A stretch of DNA of 64,000 bases, taken from contig NZ_AFHG01000057.1 of the NCBI RefSeq assembly GCF_000214035.2, positions 62,001 to 126,000 of the forward strand. Reading direction: 5' to 3'. This document shows positions 1 through 8,428 of the stretch, piece after piece; position 1 is the stretch's first letter; every line of letters starts with the position of its first letter. The position numbers were made by a program, and so were the translations under genes. The notes beneath the pieces are model-generated. The model was not told the DNA's origin and made no database searches. It worked only from the letters and a program-made list of their open reading frames with translations. This DNA is from Methyloversatilis universalis FAM5. GTDB lineage: Bacteria > Pseudomonadota > Gammaproteobacteria > Burkholderiales > Rhodocyclaceae.

Positions 1-785
1 TCCTGCGTGCGCGTCTTGTTGTTGAAGAACTGGATGTCGTCGATCAGCAGCACGTCGAGCGAACGGTAGTAGCGCTTGAAGGCGTCGAAGCTCTTCTGCT
101 GGTAGGCACGCACCACGTCGGCGTAATAGTCGTCGGCATGCACGTAGCGGATGACCGCGTCCGGGTTGTGCCGCATCACCTCGTTGCCCAGCGCATGCAC
201 CAGGTGGGTCTTGCCCAGACCCACACCGCCATAGATGAAGATGGGGTTGTAGGACATGCCCGGGTTCTGGGCGACCTGGACCGCGGCGGCGCGGGCGAGC
301 TCGTTGGCGCGGCCGGTGACCAGATTGTCGAAGGTGAAGCCCGGATTCAGGCGCGAGCGGTCCCGCTCGCCACCGCCGTCGATGACGCTGCGGGTCAGGA
401 TGGCGGGTGCGGCCACCCGGGTGCTGTCGGTGCTGTCCGCGCGCAGTGCGGCGACGCGGTTCCTTTCCGGTTGTTCGGGCGCAGCGGTGCTGGCCGCCGG
501 AGTGCGCTCGTCGGCGGCTGCCGGTGCCGGAGTGCGCGTGCCGGCTTCGGGCAGGCTGAGCCGGACCGACAGCGGCTGCGAGAAGTACTCGAGCCCCAGT
601 GCTTCGATGCGCGAAAGATAGCGCTCACGGACCCACTGCAGCACGAACCGGTTCGGTGCGACGATGGCCAGCGAGTCGTCTTCGCTCGGGCCGATGCGCA
701 ATCCCTTGATCCAGGTCTGGTACTGCTGTGCGGGGAGTTCCTGTTCGAAGCGGCTGAGGCAGACTTCCCAAAACTGTTGCATCAT
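1..785 (-). CDS. dnaA: Chromosomal replication initiator DnaA (N-terminal part, cut by window edge)
   Basis: DnaA binds DnaA boxes at oriC and melts the origin in its ATP form. About 261 codons are present. They hold domain I (starting MMQQFWEVCLSRFEQ), a variable Ala/Pro/Thr-rich linker, and the start of the AAA+ domain with NPGFTFDNLV, Walker A GGVGLGKTH and Walker B LLIDDIQFF. The C-terminal helix-turn-helix lies beyond base 1. The double ATG at 783-785 and 780-782 leaves one residue of start uncertainty, and no strong ribosome-binding site is visible. It is divergent from rpmH, the usual proteobacterial origin arrangement. Confidence 0.97.
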   Translation of the reverse strand, partial: MMQQFWEVCLSRFEQELPAQQYQTWIKGLRIGPSEDDSLAIVAPNRFVLQWVRERYLSRIEALGLEYFSQPLSVRLSLPEAGTRTPAPAAADERTPAASTAAPEQPERNRVAALRADSTDSTRVAAPAILTRSVIDGGGERDRSRLNPGFTFDNLVTGRANELARAAAVQVAQNPGMSYNPIFIYGGVGLGKTHLVHALGNEVMRHNPDAVIRYVHADDYYADVVRAYQQKSFDAFKRYYRSLDVLLIDDIQFFNNKTRTQ

Positions 786-929
786 GGTCTGCGTGGTCGC
801 CGGGTCGATGTTCTGAGTTTGCGGGACAGCGTTGCGGAGGCGTCCTGACCCGTTACTGCGCGCCTGTGCCGATCGCTGCGATCGGAGGCGCCGGGTCGGC
901 GCTGCTTTGTATGCTGTTATGAGGGAAGG

Positions 930-958
930 ATTCTAGCGATTTCGGGCCTTCTTATCCA
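930..958 (-). promoter_or_regulatory. Putative dnaA promoter
   Basis: On the minus strand TGGATA (953-958) and TAGAAT (930-935) are separated by exactly 17 bases, giving four and five matches to the sigma-70 consensus hexamers. It is placed about 145 bases upstream of the dnaA start. The -35 hexamer lies inside the DnaA box at 952-960, which would fit DnaA autoregulation. The function is inferred from spacing and position. Confidence 0.55.
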
Positions 959-960
959 CA
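952..960 (+). promoter_or_regulatory. Perfect DnaA box
   Basis: TTATCCACA matches the strong DnaA-box consensus TTATNCACA exactly. It sits between dnaA and rpmH and overlaps the likely -35 element of dnaA, so it may serve autoregulation, origin binding, or both. Confidence 0.8.
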
Positions 961-1039
961 GGCCCGCACCTCACGAAAGCGGTTGACAGACGCCGCAGGG
1001 AGGCCGCTTTGGCGCCGCTTTCGCGCTGAGAGCCCGCAA

Positions 1040-1069
1040 GGGCGCCGGGCAAAAATATTTTCGGCGCCC
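1040..1069. repeat. Inverted repeat with A/T palindromic core
   Basis: Arms GGGCGCCG (1040-1047) and CGGCGCCC (1062-1069) flank a 14-base loop containing AAAATATTTT. In so GC-rich a region the A/T core stands out. It is not followed by a T-run on either strand, so it does not look like a standard terminator. Confidence 0.6.
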
Positions 1070-1101
1070 GCTGAGCGTCCGCGTGCAAGGTCCGGAAAGG
1101 A

Positions 1102-1130
1102 TTGACAAAGCGGGGCTTTTCCGCTGTAAT
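1102..1130 (+). promoter_or_regulatory. rpmH-rnpA promoter
   Basis: TTGACA (1102-1107), a 17-base spacer and TGTAAT (1125-1130) make a near-consensus sigma-70 promoter. Predicted transcription start is about 25 bases before the rpmH ATG. It is the strongest promoter-like sequence I saw in the window, as expected for a ribosomal protein gene. Confidence 0.8.
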
Positions 1131-1163
1131 CGCGCGTTTTCGCCAATACCCAGAGAGCACGCC

Positions 1164-1298
1164 ATGAAGCGTACCTATCAGCCGTCGAAAGTCCGTCGTG
1201 CCCGCACCCACGGTTTCCTGGAGCGCATGCGCACCCGTGGTGGCCGCGCCGTCATCCGCGCCCGCCGTTCCAAGGGCCGCGCCCGCCTGGCAGTCTGA
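1164..1298 (+). CDS. rpmH: Large ribosomal subunit protein bL34
   Basis: The 44-residue product begins [18 protein letters not shown] and is rich in Arg/Lys throughout, a textbook bL34 of full length. It is a small structural protein of the 50S subunit. The ATG at 1164 is fixed by the conserved N-terminus and follows a GAGAG purine stretch. It is the first gene of the rpmH-rnpA-yidD-yidC group, directly downstream of a near-consensus promoter. Confidence 0.99.
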   Translation: MKRTYQPSKVRRARTHGFLERMRTRGGRAVIRARRSKGRARLAV

Positions 1299-1384
1299 CG
1301 CCAGACCCTGCAGTTTCCGGCCGGTTGGCAGGTGAGCCCGACAAGGTGAACCCCCACGCACGGTCCGGAGAGCAGGCTGCCGAC

Positions 1385-1765
1385 ATGCACAGCGGCAGTT
1401 TCGCGTTCCGTCCCGAATACCGGCTCAGAAAAACGGATGAGTTCTCATCCGTTTTTTCTTTGAGGCGTACCCAGCGCAGTCGACATTTCGTGATCCATCA
1501 CGGACCGTCCGGCTGCGATGGCGCTCGTCTGGGCGTCGTGGTGGCCAAGCGCTTCCTGAAGCGCGCGAACGCCCGCAACCTGGTCAAGCGCCTGGCGCGG
1601 GAAGCATTCCGTCACCAGCGTCCGGCGCTCAAGCCGGTCGACATCATCCTGCGGCTCAACGCCCGTCCGGACGGACTGGACCGCAAGCGCCTGCGCGAAG
1701 AAATCGACGCGCTGCTGGCCCGCATGCGTCGTCCCGCCGCCGAGCCGTCGGGAGACCCGGCATGA
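1385..1765 (+). CDS. rnpA: Ribonuclease P protein component
   Basis: This is the protein cofactor of RNase P, which matures the 5' ends of tRNAs with the catalytic RNA. The 126 residues contain the family signature [19 protein letters not shown] (RNR region) and the N-terminal motif [10 protein letters not shown] placed the start at ATG 1385 because upstream residues are unlike the family; a GGAG lies about 14 bases before it. The last codons overlap the yidD start as ATGA. Codons for [10 protein letters not shown] also form a strong terminator-like hairpin (1429-1457). Confidence 0.95.
   Translation: MHSGSFAFRPEYRLRKTDEFSSVFSLRRTQRSRHFVIHHGPSGCDGARLGVVVAKRFLKRANARNLVKRLAREAFRHQRPALKPVDIILRLNARPDGLDRKRLREEIDALLARMRRPAAEPSGDPA
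1429..1457 (+). terminator. Terminator-like hairpin inside rnpA (possible attenuator)
   Basis: AAAAACGGATGAG (1429-1441), a TT spacer and the exact complement CTCATCCGTTTTT (1444-1456) form a 13-bp stem running into six T residues (1452-1457). It lies 45 bases inside rnpA. A plausible role is to make most rpmH transcripts stop before rnpA, setting a high L34:RnpA ratio. The structure is seen; the role is inferred. Confidence 0.7.
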
Positions 1766-1971
1766 AATCCGTCCTGCTCGGCCTGATTGCGGTCTATCGT
1801 TACGCCATCAGTCCGCTGCTGGGCCGTAACTGCCGTTTCATGCCCAGCTGTTCAGAATACGCAGGCGAAGCCATCCGCCGTCACGGCAGCGTCCGTGGCA
1901 GCTGGCTGGCACTGAAGCGCGTGTCGCGCTGTCATCCGTGGCATCCGGGCGGTTACGACCCGGTACCCTGA
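1762..1971 (+). CDS. yidD: Membrane protein insertion efficiency factor YidD
   Basis: The 69-residue protein has the conserved core [20 protein letters not shown] and the C-terminal region with [15 protein letters not shown], both diagnostic of YidD. The family assists YidC-mediated insertion and sits at the inner membrane through an amphipathic N-terminus. Its ATG overlaps the rnpA stop (ATGA) and a GGGAGA ribosome-binding site precedes it by a few bases. yidC follows after 32 bases. Confidence 0.96.
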   Translation: MKSVLLGLIAVYRYAISPLLGRNCRFMPSCSEYAGEAIRRHGSVRGSWLALKRVSRCHPWHPGGYDPVP

Positions 1972-2003
1972 CGCCACCTTCCGACCTTCACACGATTCCG
2001 ACG

Positions 2004-3650
2004 ATGGATACCCAACGCTCCGCTCTGTTGATCGTTTTTCTCTTTTCCATATTCATGCTGTGGGACGGCTGGCAGCGTTCCAACCAGCCGCCGGCACCGC
2101 CGGCTGCTGCGGCCGCGACCGCACAGTCGGCCGGCGCCCAGGCTCCGGTGCCGACCGTGAGTGCGCCGGCGGCACCGTCCGACGTGCCGCAGCAGGCGGC
2201 CGTGGTCGCCCAGAAGGCGGCGGTCCGGGTCGAAACCGACCTGTTCATCGCCGACGTGTCGGCCGAAGGCGGTTCGCTGATCCGTCTGGAACTGCTGAAG
2301 CACAAGGCGGGGCCGGAATCGGAAGGCAATTTCGTGCTGCTGGACAACGGCGGCAACGGCGGCCATCTCTATCATGCGCAGAGCGGCCTGATCGGCGCCG
2401 GCATGCCGACCCACAAGACGGTGTACCAGCTGCCTGAAGGCGAACTGAAACTGGCCGAAGGTCAGGACAAGGTCGAACTGAAGATGACCGCGCCCGGCCC
2501 GGACGGCATCACGGTGACCAAGGTGCTCACCTTCCATCGCGGCAGCTACCGGATCGACACCCGTTTCGACATCGCCAACGCGTCTGCTGCACCGGTGGCG
2601 GCACATGCCTACTTCCAGCTGCTGCGCGACGGCACCAAGATTTCGAGCGGCACCAGCATGCTGAGCACCTTCACTGGTCCGGCTTTCTACAGCGAGACCG
2701 GCAAGTACCAGAAGGTCGAATTCAGCGACATCGACAAGAACAAGGCGAAGTTCCAGAACAAGGCACCGGATGGCTGGGTGGCGCTGGTGCAGCACTACTT
2801 CGTGAGCACCTTCGTGCCGGCTGCTGGCGTGGAGCGCGAGTTCTTCGCGAAGAAGGTCGGTGACAACCTGTACAGCGCCGGCGTCATCGTGCCAGTGGCT
2901 GCGGCCGCGCCGGGTGCCACCGCCTCGATCGATGTGCCGCTGTACGCCGGTCCGCAGATCCAGTCCAACCTCGACGCGATGGCGCCGGGCCTGGATTACG
3001 TGGTCGATTATGGCTGGCTCAAGATCATCGCCTCGCCGATGCACTGGGTGCTGGAAAAGCTGCACGGTCTGGTCGGCAACTGGGGCTGGGCCATCATCCT
3101 GCTCACCATCCTGATCAAGGCGCTGTTCTTCCCACTGTCCGCGGCGAGCTACAAGTCGATGGCCAAGCTGCGCCTGGTCACGCCGCGCATGCAGCAGATC
3201 AAGGAACGCCATGCCAATGACCGCGTGCGCATGCAGCAGGAAATGATGGAGCTGTACAAAACCGAGAAGATCAATCCGCTTGGCGGCTGCCTGCCCATCC
3301 TGGTGCAGATTCCGGTGTTCATCGCGCTGTACTGGGTGCTGCTGGGCAGCGTTGAGATGCGCAACGCACCGTGGATAGGCTGGATCACCGATCTGTCGAT
3401 CAAGGATCCGTTCTTCGTGCTGCCCATCATCATGGGTGTGACCATGTTCGTGCAGACCAAGCTGAACCCGACGCCGCCGGACCCGATCCAGGCCAAGGTG
3501 ATGCTGTTCCTGCCGGTCGTGTTCACCGGCATGTTCCTGTTCTTCCCGGCCGGTCTGGTGCTGTACTGGACGGTGAATAACATCCTGTCGATCGCCCAGC
3601 AGTGGCAGATCACCCGCATGATCGAAGGTGGCAAGGCCGCGAAGGCCTGA
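2004..3650 (+). CDS. yidC: Membrane protein insertase YidC
   Basis: The 548-residue insertase integrates and folds inner-membrane proteins with or without SecYEG. It starts MDTQRSALLIVFLFSIFMLW with the first membrane segment, followed by an Ala/Pro linker, a large periplasmic domain (about residues 70-350) and the conserved C-terminal five-helix core, including GGCLPILVQIPVFIALYWVL. The ATG at 2004 matches the family N-terminus; the frame opens further upstream over yidD without family resemblance. Confidence 0.98.
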   Translation: MDTQRSALLIVFLFSIFMLWDGWQRSNQPPAPPAAAAATAQSAGAQAPVPTVSAPAAPSDVPQQAAVVAQKAAVRVETDLFIADVSAEGGSLIRLELLKHKAGPESEGNFVLLDNGGNGGHLYHAQSGLIGAGMPTHKTVYQLPEGELKLAEGQDKVELKMTAPGPDGITVTKVLTFHRGSYRIDTRFDIANASAAPVAAHAYFQLLRDGTKISSGTSMLSTFTGPAFYSETGKYQKVEFSDIDKNKAKFQNKAPDGWVALVQHYFVSTFVPAAGVEREFFAKKVGDNLYSAGVIVPVAAAAPGATASIDVPLYAGPQIQSNLDAMAPGLDYVVDYGWLKIIASPMHWVLEKLHGLVGNWGWAIILLTILIKALFFPLSAASYKSMAKLRLVTPRMQQIKERHANDRVRMQQEMMELYKTEKINPLGGCLPILVQIPVFIALYWVLLGSVEMRNAPWIGWITDLSIKDPFFVLPIIMGVTMFVQTKLNPTPPDPIQAKVMLFLPVVFTGMFLFFPAGLVLYWTVNNILSIAQQWQITRMIEGGKAAKA

Positions 3651-3670
3651 CCCACGACCACGCGGCGCAG

Positions 3671-3720
3671 GGGCGCCGCTCTCCCGGGGTGAGATACTCC
3701 GGCGGGGGCGGCGCCCTTTT
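3671..3720 (+). terminator. Possible terminator after yidC
   Basis: Arms GGGCGCCGC (3671-3679) and GCGGCGCCC (3708-3716) are exact complements, followed by TTTT (3717-3720). The 28-base loop is long and can fold further. It lies in the 144-base gap between yidC and mnmE, so a partial stop between them is plausible. Confidence 0.5.
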
Positions 3721-3794
3721 CACGTCTGCGCCCGCCCTGAAATACCGAGCAGCCGGAGCCGTCTTCATGGGTCGGCTTCGATAAGGACAGATCA

Positions 3795-5156
3795 ATGACC
3801 CGACCTATACCGACCGATACCATCGCGGCGATAGCCACCGCACCCGGACGGGGCGGAGTAGGGGTGATCCGTGTGTCCGGCCGTGGTGCCGAAGCAGTGG
3901 CGCGCGGCGTGCTAGGGCGGTTGCCCGCTGCGCGCCGGGCGGTGTTCGGCCGGTTCAGGGATGAAGAGGGCGGGGTGATCGATCACGGCATTGCGCTGTG
4001 GTTCGAGGCGCCGGCTTCCTATACCGGCGAGCACGTACTTGAACTGCACGGCCACGGCGGTACCGCAGTGCTGCAGGCGCTGCTCGCCCGCTGCCTGGAA
4101 CTGGGCGCCCGACCGGCGCGCCCCGGGGAGTTCACCGAGCGCGCCTTCCTGAACGACCGCCTCGATCTGGCGCAGGCCGAGGCGGTCGCCGATCTGATCG
4201 ACGCCACGACGACGTCGGCCGCGCGCTCGGCCATGCGTTCGCTCGATGGTGAGTTTTCCCGTCATGTGCATGGACTGGAAGAGGCGCTGGTCAATCTGCG
4301 CATGTTCGTCGAAGCGACGCTGGACTTTCCGGAAGAGGATGTCGAGTTCCTCGAACAGGCCGGTGCGCGCAACAAGCTGGCGGAAGTCATGCAGGCACTC
4401 GACCGGCTCCGCCAGCGCGCGCGCTGCGGTGCGGTACTGAGGGAAGGTCTCACCGTGGTGCTGGCCGGTGCGCCGAATGTTGGCAAGTCCAGCCTGCTCA
4501 ACGCACTGGCCGGCGAAGAGCGCGCCATCGTGACCGACATCGCCGGTACCACCCGCGATACGTTGCGCGAACTCATTTCCATCGATGGCGTGCCGCTGCA
4601 CGTGATCGATACCGCAGGTCTGCGCGAAACCGATGACCCGGTCGAGCAGGCCGGCATCGCCCGTACGCGCCGCGAACTGGAGCGCGCCCATGCGGTGCTG
4701 CATCTGGTCGATGCGTCCACCGGTTTCGATGCGGCGGCGCAGGCGATCGATGCGCAGTTGCCGAGAGGCCTGCCGCGCATCCGGGTGTTCAACAAGATCG
4801 ATCTGCTCGACATTGCTGCGCGCAGCGAGGTGCGGGACGGTGTCGTGAATGTATGGCTGTCAGTGCGCAGCGGCGCGGGGCTCGACCTTCTGCAGAAGGC
4901 TCTGCTCGACTGTGTGGCCTGGCAGGGCGGGGCGGAAGACGCGCTGGCCGCGCGCACCCGTCACCTGCATGCGCTCGATCGGGCGGTCGATCATCTGGAA
5001 GCGGCTGGCCGCTGCATTTCGGGTGCCGTGCTGCGGCTGGAACTGTTCGCGGAAGAACTGCGTCTGGCGCATCGCGCCCTGGGCGACATCACCGGCGAAT
5101 TCACCCCGGACGATCTGCTCGGCGAAATTTTCTCCCGCTTCTGCATCGGGAAATAA
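3795..5156 (+). CDS. mnmE: tRNA uridine-5-carboxymethylaminomethyl(34) synthesis GTPase MnmE
   Basis: With MnmG, this GTPase makes the cmnm5 modification at the wobble uridine of certain tRNAs. The 453 residues begin with the folate-binding domain ([19 protein letters not shown]), then a helical domain split by an inserted G domain ([35 protein letters not shown]), and end in the canonical FCIGK, whose Cys is catalytic in the family. A purine-rich AAGGACAG precedes the ATG. Its partner gene mnmG lies 1.3 kb downstream on the same strand. Confidence 0.98.
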   Translation: MTRPIPTDTIAAIATAPGRGGVGVIRVSGRGAEAVARGVLGRLPAARRAVFGRFRDEEGGVIDHGIALWFEAPASYTGEHVLELHGHGGTAVLQALLARCLELGARPARPGEFTERAFLNDRLDLAQAEAVADLIDATTTSAARSAMRSLDGEFSRHVHGLEEALVNLRMFVEATLDFPEEDVEFLEQAGARNKLAEVMQALDRLRQRARCGAVLREGLTVVLAGAPNVGKSSLLNALAGEERAIVTDIAGTTRDTLRELISIDGVPLHVIDTAGLRETDDPVEQAGIARTRRELERAHAVLHLVDASTGFDAAAQAIDAQLPRGLPRIRVFNKIDLLDIAARSEVRDGVVNVWLSVRSGAGLDLLQKALLDCVAWQGGAEDALAARTRHLHALDRAVDHLEAAGRCISGAVLRLELFAEELRLAHRALGDITGEFTPDDLLGEIFSRFCIGK

Positions 5157-5159
5157 GGG

Positions 5160-5175
5160 TGTTTCACGTGGAACA
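5160..5175. promoter_or_regulatory. parS centromere site 1
   Basis: TGTTTCACGTGGAACA differs from the canonical parS TGTTTCACGTGAAACA at one position. It starts four bases after the mnmE stop, in the 34-base gap before the TSUP gene. ParB encoded at 9884-10741 is the expected ligand. Its reverse complement is identical to site 2. Confidence 0.88.
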
Positions 5176-5190
5176 TCCGGTGCTGAACGC

Positions 5191-5952
5191 GTGCTGACGG
5201 ATCTCGCGCTGCTCTGTGCCGGCGCCTTCTTCGCCGGACTGGTCGATGCCATGGTCGGGGGCGGCGGGCTGGTTCAAGTGCCGCTGCTGTTCAACGTCTT
5301 TCCTGGTGCGTCGCCGGCCACCCTGTTCGGTACCAACAAGGCGGTGAGCATCGTGGGTACCGGCTTTGCAGCCCGGCGCTATCTCGCTTCGGTCGAAATG
5401 GATTGGGCGGTGCTGGGTCGCGCGGCACTGGCGGCCTTCATCGCTTCGTACGCGGGGGCGGCGGCAGTTGGTCTGTTTCATCCGCAGGCCTTGCGCCCGG
5501 TGGTCATCGTGCTGCTGCTGGCGGTGCTGCTCTACACGCTGAAGAAGAAGGATTTCGGCGTGATGCGCGGCGCGGTCGATCATCCGCCTCGCCATGGCTT
5601 AGCGCTGATGCTCGGTGCAGGGATTGGTTTCTACGACGGCTTTTTCGGGCCAGGAACCGGCAGCTTCCTGATCTTCCTGTTCGCACGCTGCTATGCCTGG
5701 GATTTCCTGCGGGCGTCGGCCGCGGCGAAGGTGGTGAACGTCAGCACCAATCTGGCGGCACTGTCATGGTTCGTGCCGGCAGGCGCCATCATGCTCAAGG
5801 TGGCGGCAGCGATGGCGGTCGCCAATCTTGCCGGCGCTTGGGTGGGCTCTCACCTTGCAATGAAGAACGGCGCAGCTTTCGTGCGCCGTGTGTTCATCGC
5901 GGTGGTCAGCGTGCTGATCGCGCGCCTGTGCTGGGACACCTTCGCCGGTTGA
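5191..5952 (+). CDS. TSUP-family (TauE/SafE) membrane permease
   Basis: The predicted 253-residue inner-membrane protein has about eight hydrophobic segments and the TSUP hallmarks: GLVDAMVGGGGLVQVPLLF near the N-terminus, FGTNK, and the second repeat with GFYDGFFGPGTGSFL. Family members move sulfite, sulfonates or other small organic anions, and the substrate here cannot be read from sequence. The GTG at 5191 is chosen because the hydrophobic family N-terminus begins right after it; no good ribosome-binding site is seen. The gene is framed by two parS sites and interrupts the usual mnmE-mnmG neighbourhood. Confidence 0.88.
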   Translation: MLTDLALLCAGAFFAGLVDAMVGGGGLVQVPLLFNVFPGASPATLFGTNKAVSIVGTGFAARRYLASVEMDWAVLGRAALAAFIASYAGAAAVGLFHPQALRPVVIVLLLAVLLYTLKKKDFGVMRGAVDHPPRHGLALMLGAGIGFYDGFFGPGTGSFLIFLFARCYAWDFLRASAAAKVVNVSTNLAALSWFVPAGAIMLKVAAAMAVANLAGAWVGSHLAMKNGAAFVRRVFIAVVSVLIARLCWDTFAG

Positions 5953-5963
5953 GGTGGCGAGGG

Positions 5964-5979
5964 TGTTCCACGTGAAACA
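5964..5979. promoter_or_regulatory. parS centromere site 2
   Basis: TGTTCCACGTGAAACA has one mismatch to canonical parS and is the exact reverse complement of site 1. It lies 11 bases after the TSUP stop and just before the convergent His-rich gene. The two site starts are 804 bases apart. Confidence 0.88.
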
Positions 5980-5991
5980 TCAGAAGCCGAA

Positions 5992-6297
5992 TCAGAAGCC
6001 GATACGGACCGGAGGCAGGATGATGGTGACGCCATCCGGGCGCGGCGCACGATAGTAGCTGTAGGGCGGCGGGCCGTAGTAGGGGTAGGGCGCATACACC
6101 GGCGCCGGATAGTAGCCATAGCGGACTGCCGGCGCGTGGTGGTGGTGATGGTGGCGATGATGGTCCCGGTGCTTCCAGTGACCATGCCTGTCGTGACCGC
6201 CATGATGGCCGTGGCGACGGTGATCATCCCAGTCGGCCAGCGCACTTCCGCTGAAGGTGAGCGCCAGCGCAGTCAGTGCAGTTCCAAGCGTTTTCAT
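5992..6297 (-). CDS. Small exported His-rich protein with Tyr/Pro-rich tail
   Basis: The 101-residue product has a clear signal peptide (MKTLGTALTALALTFSGSALA). Next comes a segment dominated by histidine with Asp/Arg/Gly, including six consecutive His (about residues 22-55), then a Tyr/Pro/Ala-rich stretch, ending DGVTIILPPVRIGF. Metal binding in the periplasm or at the surface is plausible from composition but unproven, and I do not recognise a named family. It is convergent with the TSUP gene and divergent from mnmG. Confidence 0.75.
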   Translation of the reverse strand: MKTLGTALTALALTFSGSALADWDDHRRHGHHGGHDRHGHWKHRDHHRHHHHHHAPAVRYGYYPAPVYAPYPYYGPPPYSYYRAPRPDGVTIILPPVRIGF

Positions 6298-6462
6298 CGC
6301 AGTTCTCTGTTGGGGAACACGCCCTTACGATAGGGCTGCCGGTCGCTTAGTGCCGTAAGCAACTGTAAGGCAGTGAAACCGTGTCAACCCGGCGCCTTTA
6401 TGTTCGGCGCACGACGCCGTATCATTCGCCCCCTTCCCCCTCTTTTTTGCATTGCAGCGAAC

Positions 6463-8352
6463 ATGGATTTTCCGACCCGTTACGACGTGATCGTCATCGG
6501 TGGCGGCCACGCCGGCACCGAAGCCGCGCTCGCCGCCGCGCGGGTCGGCGCCCGCACGCTGCTGCTCACCCACAACATCGAAACGCTGGGCCAGATGTCC
6601 TGCAATCCGTCGATCGGCGGCATTGGCAAAGGCCATCTGGTGAAGGAAGTCGACGCGCTGGGTGGCGCGATGGCCCTGGCCACCGACGAGGGTGGCATAC
6701 AGTTCCGCACGCTGAACGCCAGCAAGGGGCCGGCGGTGCGTGCCACCCGGGCTCAGGCCGACCGTATCCTGTACAAGGCGGCGATCCGTCGCAGGCTCGA
6801 AAACCAGCCGAATCTGGATCTGTTCCAGCAGGCAGCCGCCGACCTCATCATGGACGGCGATCGCGCGGCCGGCGTGGTGACCGAAGTGGGCATCCGCTTC
6901 CACGCGAAGGCGGTGGTGCTGACTGCCGGCACTTTCCTGAACGGCAAGGTACATGTCGGGCTGCAGAATCACTCGGCCGGACGGGCAGGCGATCCGCCGG
7001 CCATCCGTCTGGCCGAAAAGCTGAAGGAACTGGCGCTGCCGCAGGGCCGGCTCAAGACCGGCACGCCGCCGCGCATCGACGGCCGCACCATCGACTATTC
7101 GGTCATGCAGCCGCAGCCGGGCGACGATCCGGTGCCGGTGTTCAGCTTCATCGGCTCGCGCGACATGCATCCGCGCCAGCTGCCGTGCTGGATGACCCAC
7201 ACCACGCTGCGCACGCACGACATCATCCGCGGTGGCCTCGACCGTTCGCCGATGTACACCGGCGTGATCGAAGGTGTGGGTCCGCGCTACTGCCCGAGCA
7301 TCGAGGACAAGATCCACCGCTTCGCCGACCGCGACAGCCACAACATCTTCCTCGAACCGGAAGGGCTGACCACGCACGAGGTGTACCCGAACGGGATTTC
7401 CACTTCGCTGCCCTTCGACGTGCAGGTCGATCTGGTGCGCAGCATTCCCGGTCTCGAAAACGCGCACATCCTGCGTCCGGGCTATGCGATCGAGTACGAC
7501 TACTACGATCCGCGCGGCCTGAAGGCGTCGCTGGAAACCAAGGCCATTCACGGGCTGTTCTTCGCCGGCCAGATCAATGGCACCACCGGTTACGAAGAGG
7601 CCGCCGCCCAGGGTCTGCTGGCCGGCCTCAATGCCGCGCGCCAGACGCAGGACCTCGACGCCTGGTGCCCGCGCCGCGACCAGGCCTATCTGGGCGTGCT
7701 GGTCGACGACCTGATCACCCGCGGTGTGTCCGAGCCCTACCGAATGTTCACGTCGCGCGCCGAATACCGACTCAGCCTGCGCGAGGACAATGCCGACCTG
7801 CGCCTGACGGATGTCGCCCGCGAAATGGGCCTGATCGACGACCTGCGCTGGGATGCCTACAACCGCAAGCGCGACGCCATCGCCGCCGAGGAGCAGCGGC
7901 TGCGTTCCACGTGGATCCGTCCGGACACGCTGCCGGCCGAAGACGCGGTGCGCGTGCTGGGCAAGGCCATCGAGCGCGAATATTCGCTGTTCGATCTGCT
8001 GCGCCGGCCGGACGTGAGCTACGACGCGCTGATGACGCTGCCCGGCGCGCCCGAGCCGATCGGCCACGCGCAGGCGATCGAGCAGCTGGACATCCTGGCC
8101 AAGTACCAGGGCTATATCGACCGCCAGCAGGACGAGGTCGACAGGCTGCGCGCGACCGAAGACACCCGGCTGCCGGACGACCTCGATTACGGCGCGGTCG
8201 GCGGCCTGTCGCGCGAAGTGCAGCAGAAGCTCAGTACGCACCGGCCGGAAACCCTGGGCCAGGCCTCCCGCATCCAGGGCATCACGCCGGCCGCGATTTC
8301 GCTGCTGCTGGTGCATCTGAAGAAACGTGCCGCGGTCCGCAACGCCGCCTGA
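6463..8352 (+). CDS. mnmG: tRNA uridine-5-carboxymethylaminomethyl(34) synthesis enzyme MnmG
   Basis: This FAD-dependent partner of MnmE acts in tRNA wobble-uridine modification. The 629 residues show the dinucleotide-binding motif [19 protein letters not shown], the signature [39 protein letters not shown] and the C-terminal helical region used for MnmE contact. ATG 6463 gives the family N-terminus [14 protein letters not shown]; the open frame upstream is not family-like. rsmG follows after 76 bases, as in many proteobacterial origins. Confidence 0.98.
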   Translation: MDFPTRYDVIVIGGGHAGTEAALAAARVGARTLLLTHNIETLGQMSCNPSIGGIGKGHLVKEVDALGGAMALATDEGGIQFRTLNASKGPAVRATRAQADRILYKAAIRRRLENQPNLDLFQQAAADLIMDGDRAAGVVTEVGIRFHAKAVVLTAGTFLNGKVHVGLQNHSAGRAGDPPAIRLAEKLKELALPQGRLKTGTPPRIDGRTIDYSVMQPQPGDDPVPVFSFIGSRDMHPRQLPCWMTHTTLRTHDIIRGGLDRSPMYTGVIEGVGPRYCPSIEDKIHRFADRDSHNIFLEPEGLTTHEVYPNGISTSLPFDVQVDLVRSIPGLENAHILRPGYAIEYDYYDPRGLKASLETKAIHGLFFAGQINGTTGYEEAAAQGLLAGLNAARQTQDLDAWCPRRDQAYLGVLVDDLITRGVSEPYRMFTSRAEYRLSLREDNADLRLTDVAREMGLIDDLRWDAYNRKRDAIAAEEQRLRSTWIRPDTLPAEDAVRVLGKAIEREYSLFDLLRRPDVSYDALMTLPGAPEPIGHAQAIEQLDILAKYQGYIDRQQDEVDRLRATEDTRLPDDLDYGAVGGLSREVQQKLSTHRPETLGQASRIQGITPAAISLLLVHLKKRAAVRNAA

Positions 8353-8428
8353 TTTTCGCCGAGTACCCCCTTCCGGGCCGGACCCTGACACCGTCCGGCT
8401 CATTGATCCGAAGTACTGCCCATCCGTC

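Larger units (their letters stand above)
786..1163. other. dnaA-rpmH intergenic control region
   Basis: No gene is seen in these 378 bases. They hold a small hairpin in the dnaA leader (869-885, arms CCGATCG/CGATCGG), a putative dnaA promoter with a DnaA box, an inverted repeat with an A/T core (1040-1069) and the rpmH promoter. Only one perfect DnaA box is present, so the main oriC box cluster may lie on the other side of dnaA, outside the window. Confidence 0.8.

Noticed and set aside
38-785. Idea that the whole oriC is present at the left end
   Set aside because: Only one perfect DnaA box is seen between dnaA and rpmH; a full origin needs several. The main cluster may lie beyond base 1.
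138-848. Long open frame on the plus strand over dnaA
   Set aside because: It is the antisense frame of dnaA, which has intact AAA+ motifs; the plus-strand translation matches nothing.
983-988. TTGACA at 983 as a second rpmH promoter
   Set aside because: No acceptable -10 hexamer 16-18 bases downstream.
7903-7920. GTTCCACGTGGATCC inside mnmG as a third parS
   Set aside because: The right arm mismatches parS at several positions and the sequence is explained by conserved codons.
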